From a virus, in IMG/VR virus record IMGVR_UViG_3300044815_000097, positions 1 to 44,428 of that record: 44,428 nucleotides of DNA, one strand, 5' to 3'. How positions within the stretch are numbered: the first letter of the stretch is position 1; each line of letters begins with the position of its first letter. This document shows, piece by piece, positions 32,762 to 39,144 of the stretch. The notes beneath the pieces are model-generated. The model did not search any database. It had not been told where the DNA came from and was given only the letters and a program-made list of their open reading frames with translations. The translations under genes were made by a program, and so were the position numbers.

Positions 32762-33538
32762 ATGTCCACACCTGTCCTGAACCTCGACACCCTGCACCTC
32801 GACAAAGGCAGCCACCCCGACCGGGAAGCCGGGATGTGCCTGCTCGAGGCGGCCGCGTTCATGGCCGGCGAGCACCACTCCGACAGCCCGAGTTGTGTGT
32901 CGTCGGTGCTGGGATCGTTCGGCCGCAGCCTCAACGACCGGCTCGACGACACCAAACGGCAGCAGCTCAAGCCGATTCTGCCCAGCCTCCTCAACACCGC
33001 GGGCGACGGCCTCGACGAGCAGCGCGGCTACCTGGCCCTGGACTGGCTGATCCGTACGTACACCCCGGCGTGGCTGGACCTGGCCGGCCTTACCGCCGAA
33101 GCCACGGAGCTGCGCGAGCTGCGCCGCATCGTCGACCTCGCCACCGCCCAGGCCGCAGGGCCGGTAGTGCGCGCCGGACAGACAAAGGCGGCCGCCGCTT
33201 GGGCCGCCGCTTGGGCCGCCGCTGGGGACGCCGCTGGGGACGCCGCTTGGGACGCCGCTTGGGCCGCCGCTGGGGACGCCGCTCGGGACGCCGCTGGGGA
33301 CGCCGCTCGGGCCGCCGCTCGGGACGCCGCTCGGGCCGCCGCTCGGGCCGCCGCTCGGGACGCCGCTTGGGCCGCCGCTCGGGACGCCGCTTGGGCCGCC
33401 GCTTGGGCCGCCGCTGGGGCCGCCGCTGGGGACGCCGCTTGGGCCGCCGCTCGGGACGCCTTGAAGCCGACCGTCACCCAGCTCCAGGACAGCGCCATCG
33501 ACCTGTACCGCCGCATGGCCGCCCCGGCGGCCTCCTGA
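32762..33538 (+). CDS. protein with 22 tandem AA[WRG][AD] tetrapeptide repeats
   Basis: A 258-residue protein. Residues 1-140 are an alpha-helical head (LLEAAAFMAGEHHSDSPSC); residues about 145-232 consist of 22 four-residue repeats, then a helical tail LKPTVTQLQDSAIDLYRRM. Each unit is Ala-Ala-X-Y with X = Trp (8), Arg (8) or Gly (6) and Y = Ala or Asp (11 each). Similar Ala-rich repeat proteins occur in actinobacteria and their phages without known role. RBS GGGAGGG. Confidence 0.82.
   Translation: MSTPVLNLDTLHLDKGSHPDREAGMCLLEAAAFMAGEHHSDSPSCVSSVLGSFGRSLNDRLDDTKRQQLKPILPSLLNTAGDGLDEQRGYLALDWLIRTYTPAWLDLAGLTAEATELRELRRIVDLATAQAAGPVVRAGQTKAAAAWAAAWAAAGDAAGDAAWDAAWAAAGDAARDAAGDAARAAARDAARAAARAAARDAAWAAARDAAWAAAWAAAGAAAGDAAWAAARDALKPTVTQLQDSAIDLYRRMAAPAAS
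33194..33457 (+). repeat. 22-unit, 12-bp tandem repeat inside a gene
   Basis: Twenty-two direct units of GCC GCT NGG GMC. Only two positions vary among all units: N is T, C or G, and M is C or A. The other ten bases are invariant, showing recent expansion or homogenisation. The array is in frame, so length changes add or remove four residues. It also opens long shadow frames on both strands. Confidence 0.95.
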
Positions 33539-33541
33539 TCC

Positions 33542-33591
33542 CCGGCCCGGGTTGGGCGCAGCCCACCGCACGGCCACCCGACCCGGGCCGG
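33542..33591 (+). terminator. GC-rich intergenic hairpin
   Basis: Arms CCGGCCCGGGT (33542-33552) and ACCCGGGCCGG (33581-33591) form an 11-bp stem with a large loop in the 139-base gap between genes. No T tract; possible attenuator or processing site. Confidence 0.45.
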
Positions 33592-33677
33592 TTCCGACCA
33601 CCCGCAACAGCAAGCAGCGCCCCCGGCCCGATCTGACAGGACCAACCGAGGGCGCTACCCAACCAAGGGAGATCGTA

Positions 33678-33908
33678 ATGCCCCCCACCGAACCGACCGC
33701 AGACGCCTGGTCCGTCGAAGCGATCGCCGGCCGACTACGCCCGCACTGGCACACCGGCGGCAACGTCTACGCCGCCGCGATCGGCGCCATCGAAGGCGTC
33801 CACCTCGGCGCAGGTTTCACCACCGCCGAGCAGGCCCGCATCACCCTCAACGTCCTCGCTGCCCTCGACGAGGTCACCGCCGAGCCCCGCGAAACGGGTG
33901 CGCTGTGA
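33678..33908 (+). CDS. hypothetical small early protein
   Basis: A 76-residue protein. ATG preceded by AAGGGAG; longer upstream frame lies in the hairpin gap and is not used. One helix pair (AEQARITLNVLAALDEV). No known family. Confidence 0.72.
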   Translation: MPPTEPTADAWSVEAIAGRLRPHWHTGGNVYAAAIGAIEGVHLGAGFTTAEQARITLNVLAALDEVTAEPRETGAL

Positions 33909-34336
33909 CCACCGCCGCCGGCTACGTCATCACCTACCTGCGCGAAGGCCACAAGAAGCCGTCCCACCTGCACGTCGGCGCCGGGCACCTCGTCCAGCAG
34001 GTCCGCGCGTGGACCACAAACCACACCGGCCAGCACGACCACCTACGGGTGCGGCTCAACGCCACCACTGGTGTCGGTTTGGTCAAAGCGGGCGGGGAAG
34101 TCCTGGCCCGGTTCACCGTCACCGCCCACGCCTACGGAGCGCCCATGACCCACGACCACGCCGAACCTGCCGCCCTGGTCCGCACCGAGGCGGAGATGCG
34201 CGCCGACAACCGGCTCGCCAAGTACGACGGGAACGACCTCACCCAGGCTGAGATCACCATCGAGGTGGCCGCCGACCTGGTCGCCGAGGCGCACACCGCC
34301 CTGCAGGCGTACCGGCGCCGGAAGCGGTCCATCTGA
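33905..34336 (+). CDS. hypothetical early protein
   Basis: A 143-residue protein starting GTG. Beta-rich N-terminal half (GYVITYLREGHKKPSHLHVG) and a helical C-terminus with basic end RRRKRSI. No recognised family. Overlaps the previous stop. Confidence 0.68.
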   Translation: MTTAAGYVITYLREGHKKPSHLHVGAGHLVQQVRAWTTNHTGQHDHLRVRLNATTGVGLVKAGGEVLARFTVTAHAYGAPMTHDHAEPAALVRTEAEMRADNRLAKYDGNDLTQAEITIEVAADLVAEAHTALQAYRRRKRSI

Positions 34337-34521
34337 TGGCCACCACCGAACAGGCCGTCTACGACACCGCCGTGGAACTGGTCAAAGCCCGCGAAGCGCT
34401 GCTGGACGCCGGCCTCATCGGCGCCGCAACCCAAGGCCACCGGGACAGGGTCGCCACCGCCGACCAGGCGTGGACCGCCGCCCGCGACGGGCGCCTCGAA
34501 GCCGGGCGGGTGACCAGGTGA
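34336..34521 (+). CDS. hypothetical tiny helical protein
   Basis: A 61-residue helical protein (MATTEQAVYDTAVELVKARE) whose start overlaps the previous stop by one base. No recognised family. Confidence 0.68.
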   Translation: MATTEQAVYDTAVELVKAREALLDAGLIGAATQGHRDRVATADQAWTAARDGRLEAGRVTR

Positions 34522-34811
34522 TCCCCCTCGACCCGTACGTGGTCATCGCGATCCTGCTCGCGCCCGGCCTGCTCGTCGCCCTCGTCATCGTCAGCGTCCT
34601 CCTAGTCGTCGTGCTGCACCAGGCCGACCAGGTCGTCGACGAGCACGACCTGGCCGTCGACGCCTACGACGAACTGCACCAGGTGCACCTGTCCGCCATC
34701 CGGCAGCACCGCGCCGACCGGCGCTCCCTCGACACGTTCCGCGACTTCTTCGCCGCCGACGTCGACGCCCTGCTCCCCGCCCAACGCCAACCAGGCAAGG
34801 ACGAACTCTGA
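34518..34811 (+). CDS. small membrane-anchored helical protein
   Basis: A 97-residue protein starting at GTG in the previous stop. A strong hydrophobic segment (about residues 8-32) and a charged helix (about 35-80) follow, so it is likely membrane-anchored with a cytoplasmic coil. Role unknown; such early membrane proteins can affect host envelope or superinfection. Confidence 0.7.
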   Translation: MIPLDPYVVIAILLAPGLLVALVIVSVLLVVVLHQADQVVDEHDLAVDAYDELHQVHLSAIRQHRADRRSLDTFRDFFAADVDALLPAQRQPGKDEL

Positions 34812-35206
34812 TGAGTACCCACGTATTTGGACATGGCAAGACCGTCTCGATCGAGGTCGAGTCGCCCGACAAGGGCAAGGTCCTGGTCGGCGACGCCGAC
34901 GTCAGCGGGATGGTCCGGAGCTTCGACTTCAGCGCAGGCGTCGGGCAGATGCCCACCCTGCACCTGGACCTGGGCGTGCACGACGCGACCCGGATCGAAG
35001 CCGTCGGCGTGGAAGTCGCGATGACCGGGCGTACCCGCGACCTGATCATTGCGGCTGGCTGGCTGCCGCCGGAGGCCCGCGCTCGGTTCGTGGAGCTCGC
35101 CGACAACTTCGACATCTCCGGTGACGTGCCTGGCGCTGGGGACGGCGTCCGGGAAGTGCTCACCGAGCTGGCCGCTGACGAGGTCACCGGGGGTGCTCGT
35201 GGCTAA
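34811..35206 (+). CDS. hypothetical early protein
   Basis: A 131-residue acidic protein with a beta-rich N-terminal half (KVLVGDADVSGMVRSFDFSA) and a helical C-terminus. No recognised family. Starts on the previous stop. Confidence 0.68.
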   Translation: MSTHVFGHGKTVSIEVESPDKGKVLVGDADVSGMVRSFDFSAGVGQMPTLHLDLGVHDATRIEAVGVEVAMTGRTRDLIIAAGWLPPEARARFVELADNFDISGDVPGAGDGVREVLTELAADEVTGGARG

Positions 35207-35387
35207 GCCTGATTCAGCTGCGGCCAAGATGCCGCTCGGCACGCGAATCCGTGCCGGCGGCCTGCTGCTCACCCTCAAGCACGGCCGCAAGCCCTGGCGC
35301 TCGATAGGCGGCGCCCGTTTCTCGCACGCACAGGTCGACGAGGCCCTCGCCGCCGGAGTCGCCGTGGTCGCAGAGCAGGAGAGCTGA
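35199..35387 (+). CDS. hypothetical small basic protein
   Basis: A 62-residue protein starting GTG (MAKPDSAAAKMPLGTRIRAG), overlapping the previous gene by eight bases. Basic first half, helical end. No known family. Confidence 0.65.
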   Translation: MAKPDSAAAKMPLGTRIRAGGLLLTLKHGRKPWRSIGGARFSHAQVDEALAAGVAVVAEQES

Positions 35388-35388
35388 C

Positions 35389-35808
35389 ATGCCCGTGCGT
35401 AATGACGAGAAGACCAAGACGATCCGGCTGACGCCGCCGCAGATCGAACTCCTGACGGACATCGCGACCAGACCGCAGATGTACTACAGCACGTACTCGC
35501 GGTGGGCCAAGACCGGCGCGGTCCTGGTCCGGCACGGACTCGCCGACGAGTCCTACGTCGGAGCGGGCAGCACGGAAATCGTCATCACCCAGGCGGGTCG
35601 CGATGAGGCTGCCCGCCGTGGCATCGGTGTTACCCGTCCGCAGCCCGTGGTTGAGCTCACGCCGCACTGGTACGTCAGCGGACCCAACCGGCGGTGCGCC
35701 GCGGCGGGCTGCGGTAAGGCGCCGCACGCCAAACTCCACCGAACCAGCGAAGTGCTCGCGCTGGCGGATACCGCGCCGAATGGCTCGGACGGCGGTGACG
35801 TCCGATGA
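35389..35808 (+). CDS. hypothetical protein, winged-helix-like part plus Cys/His tail
   Basis: A 139-residue protein. Residues 10-70 have the rhythm of a small winged helix (TPPQIELLTDIATRPQMYYS, then LVRHGLADESYV). The C-terminal half has Cys/His (CAAAGCGKAPHAKLH, about 103-117), perhaps a zinc site. Could regulate early transcription; not proven. Confidence 0.65.
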   Translation: MPVRNDEKTKTIRLTPPQIELLTDIATRPQMYYSTYSRWAKTGAVLVRHGLADESYVGAGSTEIVITQAGRDEAARRGIGVTRPQPVVELTPHWYVSGPNRRCAAAGCGKAPHAKLHRTSEVLALADTAPNGSDGGDVR

Positions 35809-36077
35809 GCGGCGACAACGTGATCGTTCGGACCTGCGGCCCGGACGGCTTGTGCTCGCTGTGCGCTGGCGAGGACCGGACCGGTAACGACGGCTGTGGC
35901 TCGTACTTCCAGGCCAGCACGCTGCCCGAGTGTGGCGGTTGGTTCAGCGGTGAGCACCGCCCAGGGTGTGAGCGGGTGGTGCCGTCCACCGACGATCCCG
36001 CGTCGGCACGGATGCGCGACCTGGCGCTTGACCGGGCTGAGCGGGTTACCGGTTCCAATCCCGCAGGTGGCGCGTGA
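35805..36077 (+). CDS. small Cys-rich protein
   Basis: A 90-residue protein with Cys residues near 11, 17, 20, 31, 43 and 55, enough for one or two metal sites. No known family. Overlaps both neighbours. Confidence 0.65.
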   Translation: MSGDNVIVRTCGPDGLCSLCAGEDRTGNDGCGSYFQASTLPECGGWFSGEHRPGCERVVPSTDDPASARMRDLALDRAERVTGSNPAGGA

Positions 36078-36367
36078 TGGCCGGCTGGAAGACCAACTAC
36101 GACGACTTCGACGAGGTCATCGTCCTGCGCGTCGTCTGCGGCGAGCGCCTCGGCACCCCCATCCCGGCCGCCGAGGCAGCCGAGGCGGTCCGTCGCCTGG
36201 CTCAGCGGGGCTACGACGACGGCCAGATCGCGTACCGGCTCGGCTTCCGCCGGCGGTCCGTCGTCCGCATCCGGCAGCGCCGCGGCATCCCCGCCGCCCT
36301 GCCGGTCGGCAGCAACCACTACGACCGCCTGGTCGACGCCCCGTCACGAGCAAGGAGCGCCGGATGA
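36077..36367 (+). CDS. small HTH protein
   Basis: A 96-residue protein with a homeodomain-like helix-turn-helix in YDDGQIAYRLGFRRRSVVRI (about 46-65). Likely DNA-binding. ATG at 36077 or GTG at 36074. No specific family recognised. Confidence 0.72.
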   Translation: MAGWKTNYDDFDEVIVLRVVCGERLGTPIPAAEAAEAVRRLAQRGYDDGQIAYRLGFRRRSVVRIRQRRGIPAALPVGSNHYDRLVDAPSRARSAG

Positions 36368-36768
36368 CCACCGAACCGACCGACGAGATGGTGCAGCTGG
36401 CCGTCAAGACGTTCCTGGATGCGCCCGGAACCAACATCGTCGAGATCGACGCCGCGATGCGCGCAGCACTCCTCGCTGCGTACCGCCAGGGCCGCCACCA
36501 CTCGCAGTACGAGCTGTGTCCTCGGTGCAGCGCCCAGCTAGCAGCCGAGATCAGCGAGCCGCAGCCAGGTATCAACCCGCGCCAGGCTGCCTACGACGCG
36601 GTCTTCGCCGTGATCCGGCAGCACCCGCCGCGGTCGACGGACGGCTACAACCAGGCCGCCGAGAACGGCCGGATCTGGCTCGCCGTGGAGGCCGCGCTAG
36701 ACGCCGTGGTCATCGTCCAGCTGCCGAGCAGAACTACTGCTACGAGCCCCGCACCGGACCCGTCATGA
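36364..36768 (+). CDS. hypothetical early protein
   Basis: A 134-residue protein, helical, with a single CPRC (about 52-55). The frame is real by overlap with both neighbours (ATGA joints). The opening TDEMVQLAVKTFLDAPGTNI recalls small phage proteins seen in many copies, without function. Confidence 0.68.
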   Translation: MTTEPTDEMVQLAVKTFLDAPGTNIVEIDAAMRAALLAAYRQGRHHSQYELCPRCSAQLAAEISEPQPGINPRQAAYDAVFAVIRQHPPRSTDGYNQAAENGRIWLAVEAALDAVVIVQLPSRTTATSPAPDPS

Positions 36769-37085
36769 GCGGCCCGCAGACCGGCGACGTCATCCTCATC
36801 GGCCCCACCGCCGGCGCCCAATTCGCCGGCGGCCGCCACCTCATCATGCGCGTCAGCAAAATCACCGCCTCGAAATCCTGGGACGGCATGGCGTGGATCG
36901 ACGGCTACGTCCTCAACCCGCAAGGCGTCGCTACCGAACGCCGCGAGGTGTACGTCCAGGTCAACGGCCTACGCCCCGTCGCCAGGGCCGCCAACCGCCA
37001 CGCCGAAACGGTCAACGGCGGCCCCCGCCTGCCCCGGCAGCGCATCACCACCACCACACCACGACCCACCGGGAGCACCCGATGA
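36765..37085 (+). CDS. hypothetical early protein, beta-rich
   Basis: A 106-residue protein with a compact N-terminal beta part (GDVILIGPTAG...) and a basic Arg-rich tail. No recognised family. Ends on the WhiB-like gene start. Confidence 0.68.
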   Translation: MSGPQTGDVILIGPTAGAQFAGGRHLIMRVSKITASKSWDGMAWIDGYVLNPQGVATERREVYVQVNGLRPVARAANRHAETVNGGPRLPRQRITTTTPRPTGSTR

Positions 37086-37510
37086 CCAACCAAGGGCCCT
37101 GCACCGCCCGAACCCACGGCACCGCCAACGACTACCGCCACCACGGCTGCCGCTGCCCCGAAGCCCGCAAACTCGAAATGGCCCGCAAAGCGAAGTACGA
37201 GGTCGCCCGCACCAACCGCGACCGCGACCGGCCACCACCGCTCAGCGCCATCATCCCCGCCGCACCCGCCTTCATGACCAACCCCGCCCGGGCCTGCGCC
37301 GCCCCCGGCATCAACCCCGACCTGTTCTTCCCTGACCGCGGCGACAACCCGAAACCCGCCCAGAAGATCTGCCGCAAATGCCCCCTGCGGGCCGAATGCG
37401 CCGACTGGGCCATCGAGACCGGGCAGGCCCACGGCGTCTGGGGTGGCACCACACCGCCGCAACGCCGCCTGCCCATCCTCAACCGGCGCAAGGTGCGGGT
37501 GAACGCATGA
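37082..37510 (+). CDS. WhiB-like iron-sulfur regulator with extra N-terminal Cys site
   Basis: A 142-residue protein. Residues 68-125 form a WhiB domain: Cys72, Cys97, Cys100 and Cys106 would hold a [4Fe-4S] cluster, and GVWGG (118-122) is the hallmark turn. Upstream residues 7-25 (C7, C23, C25, with HGTANDYRHHGCRC) form an additional Cys/His patch, often a separate small phage protein. Phage WhiB proteins can act on host sigma factor and help block superinfection or reprogram the host. Basic C-terminus binds DNA. Confidence 0.9.
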   Translation: MTNQGPCTARTHGTANDYRHHGCRCPEARKLEMARKAKYEVARTNRDRDRPPPLSAIIPAAPAFMTNPARACAAPGINPDLFFPDRGDNPKPAQKICRKCPLRAECADWAIETGQAHGVWGGTTPPQRRLPILNRRKVRVNA

Positions 37511-38385
37511 GCGTCGACCTCATGGCCGGGCTCGCCGGACCAACCGAGCCCCCGTCCACCATCACCGAGCTCCGCCAGGTCCTCATCAACTTCGAAGCCA
37601 ACCGGCCCCGCTCCATGCAAAAGGAACTCGGCCCGTCCGAGCTGGGCACCCCCTGCCAGCAGCAGATCGCCCGGAAGCTGGCCGGCGCACCGCAACGGCC
37701 GATCACCGAGCCCACCTGGGCGCCGTTCCAAGGCACCGCCGTCCACGCCTCCATGGAGGACGTCGTCGCGTTCTGGAACAAGCAGGAAGGGCGGGAACGG
37801 TGGCTGGCCGAGGACCGCCTCACCGTCGTCGGGGCGTGCCCGGACGCCGACGGCAACCCGTACCTGCCCGCCGTCGAAGGCAACGGCGACGCCTTCGACC
37901 TCGACCACCACATGGTCGTCGACTGGAAACACGTCGGGACCACCGCCCTGACGAAGCTCCGCACCGCGAAACGCCTCGGCAAACCCGCCAAGGAGCAGAT
38001 CTCCCAGGTGTACCGCGTCCAGGCGCACCTCTACGGCATGGGCCACGCCAACAAGGGACGCCGCGTCGACCACGTCCGCCTGGTCCTGCTCGCCCGGTCC
38101 TGGAAGTACGACGACTCCGACGAGTGGACCGAGCCGTACGACGAACGCATCGCCCAGTGGGCCATCGAGCGCTACTACGACGTCGTCGGCATGGTCCACG
38201 AACTCGACCTGACCAACCACCCCGACCAGGTCGCCCTGATCCCAGCCGCGCCCAGCAACGACGCCTGCGGCTTCTGCGCCTACAAACGCCCAGGCCAACC
38301 CTCCGACTTCGGAGGCTGCGCCGGCGACGAAGCGGCCACCGAACGGCGCATGGACCGCCTCACCGACGGGCTCATCGCCCGCTGA
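37507..38385 (+). CDS. Cas4/RecB-like PD-(D/E)XK nuclease
   Basis: A 292-residue nuclease. Motifs: His80 in GTAVH, Asp128 in GNGDAF, Asp139-Trp-Lys141 in VDWKH, and Gln167/Gln172 in QVYRVQAHLYG. Four Cys residues, C50 at the front and C254, C257, C271 at the end, fit the Cas4/AddB [4Fe-4S] latch. No CRISPR or other cas genes are present, so recombination or replication is the likely role, with the ssDNA-binding gene next to it. Confidence 0.9.
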   Translation: MSVDLMAGLAGPTEPPSTITELRQVLINFEANRPRSMQKELGPSELGTPCQQQIARKLAGAPQRPITEPTWAPFQGTAVHASMEDVVAFWNKQEGRERWLAEDRLTVVGACPDADGNPYLPAVEGNGDAFDLDHHMVVDWKHVGTTALTKLRTAKRLGKPAKEQISQVYRVQAHLYGMGHANKGRRVDHVRLVLLARSWKYDDSDEWTEPYDERIAQWAIERYYDVVGMVHELDLTNHPDQVALIPAAPSNDACGFCAYKRPGQPSDFGGCAGDEAATERRMDRLTDGLIAR

Positions 38386-38449
38386 ACTCCCACAGCAACC
38401 CGCCGTGGACCACAAGGAAACCAGCAGTCCAGGACAGAAGGAGCACCAC

Positions 38450-39031
38450 GTGGAAGCGAACGACCTGCTCATGGGCGGCGGCATCAAGTCCGCCGCATTC
38501 CCCGACCAGCAGTACGGCCACACCGTCGCCGGGACCATCGTCCGGCCGCCCCAGGTCCGCCAGCAGACCGACTTCGACACCGGCAAGCCCAAGGTGTTCG
38601 ACAACGGCGACCCGATGATGCAGATCGTCGTGCAGGTCCAGACCGACCTGCGCGACCCCAACGACAGCACCGACGACGGCGTCCGCGCCTTCTACCTCAA
38701 AGGCCAGATGCAGGCCGCCGTCCGCGACGCCGTCCGCGCCGCCGGCGCCAAGGGCCTCGAGCCGGGCGGGTTCCTCGCCATCCGGTACGAGAAGGACGAG
38801 CCGAACAGCCGCGGGCGCGGCAAGGACAAGAAGGTCTACGCCGCGAAGTACACCGCCCCCGCCGCCCAGCAGGCCAACGACGCACTCATGGGTGCCACAC
38901 CTCCCGCCGCGGCAGCAGTTGCGCCGCCGGCCGCCGACATCAACGACGTGCTCGCCCAGCTTCCGCCGGAGCAGCGGGCAGCACTGCTGGCCCAGGCCAG
39001 CAAGGCGGCGGCGAGCGCGCCCCCGTTCTGA
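38450..39031 (+). CDS. ssDNA-binding-type protein
   Basis: A 193-residue protein. The first 150 residues are OB-fold-like beta strands (TVAGTIVRPPQVRQQTDFDT, then MQIVVQVQTDL). The C-terminal part is flexible and Ala/Pro-rich, ending PPF like some single-strand binding proteins. This family occurs beside replication genes in actinophages. The GTG at 38450 was chosen for its AAGGAG at 6 bases; an upstream GTG at 38405 lacks one. Confidence 0.72.
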   Translation: MEANDLLMGGGIKSAAFPDQQYGHTVAGTIVRPPQVRQQTDFDTGKPKVFDNGDPMMQIVVQVQTDLRDPNDSTDDGVRAFYLKGQMQAAVRDAVRAAGAKGLEPGGFLAIRYEKDEPNSRGRGKDKKVYAAKYTAPAAQQANDALMGATPPAAAAVAPPAADINDVLAQLPPEQRAALLAQASKAAASAPPF

Positions 39032-39052
39032 GTCCGGTCCGGTGCTTCGCGT

Positions 39053-39084
39053 CGCCCACCAGCAGCCCCCGCTACTGGTGGGCG
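39053..39084 (+). terminator. intergenic hairpin upstream of primase
   Basis: Arms CGCCCACCAG (39053-39062) and CTGGTGGGCG (39075-39084) with a 12-base loop. No T tract. It may tune the level of the primase transcript. Confidence 0.55.
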
Positions 39085-39144
39085 GCCCCAGACACCGGAA
39101 CACCCACAGCATTCCGACCCGACGAAGAGCCGGAGCACGAACAT

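Noticed and set aside
32708-33763. Long - strand frames over the Ala-rich repeat gene
   Set aside because: The 12-bp repeat has no stop codon in any frame, so frames open on both strands by chance. The + frame has a proper start, non-repeat ends and neighbours in the same direction.
37507-38385. Cas4-like gene as part of a CRISPR system
   Set aside because: No Cas1, Cas2 or effector gene and no array in the window; such nucleases are common in phage replication modules.
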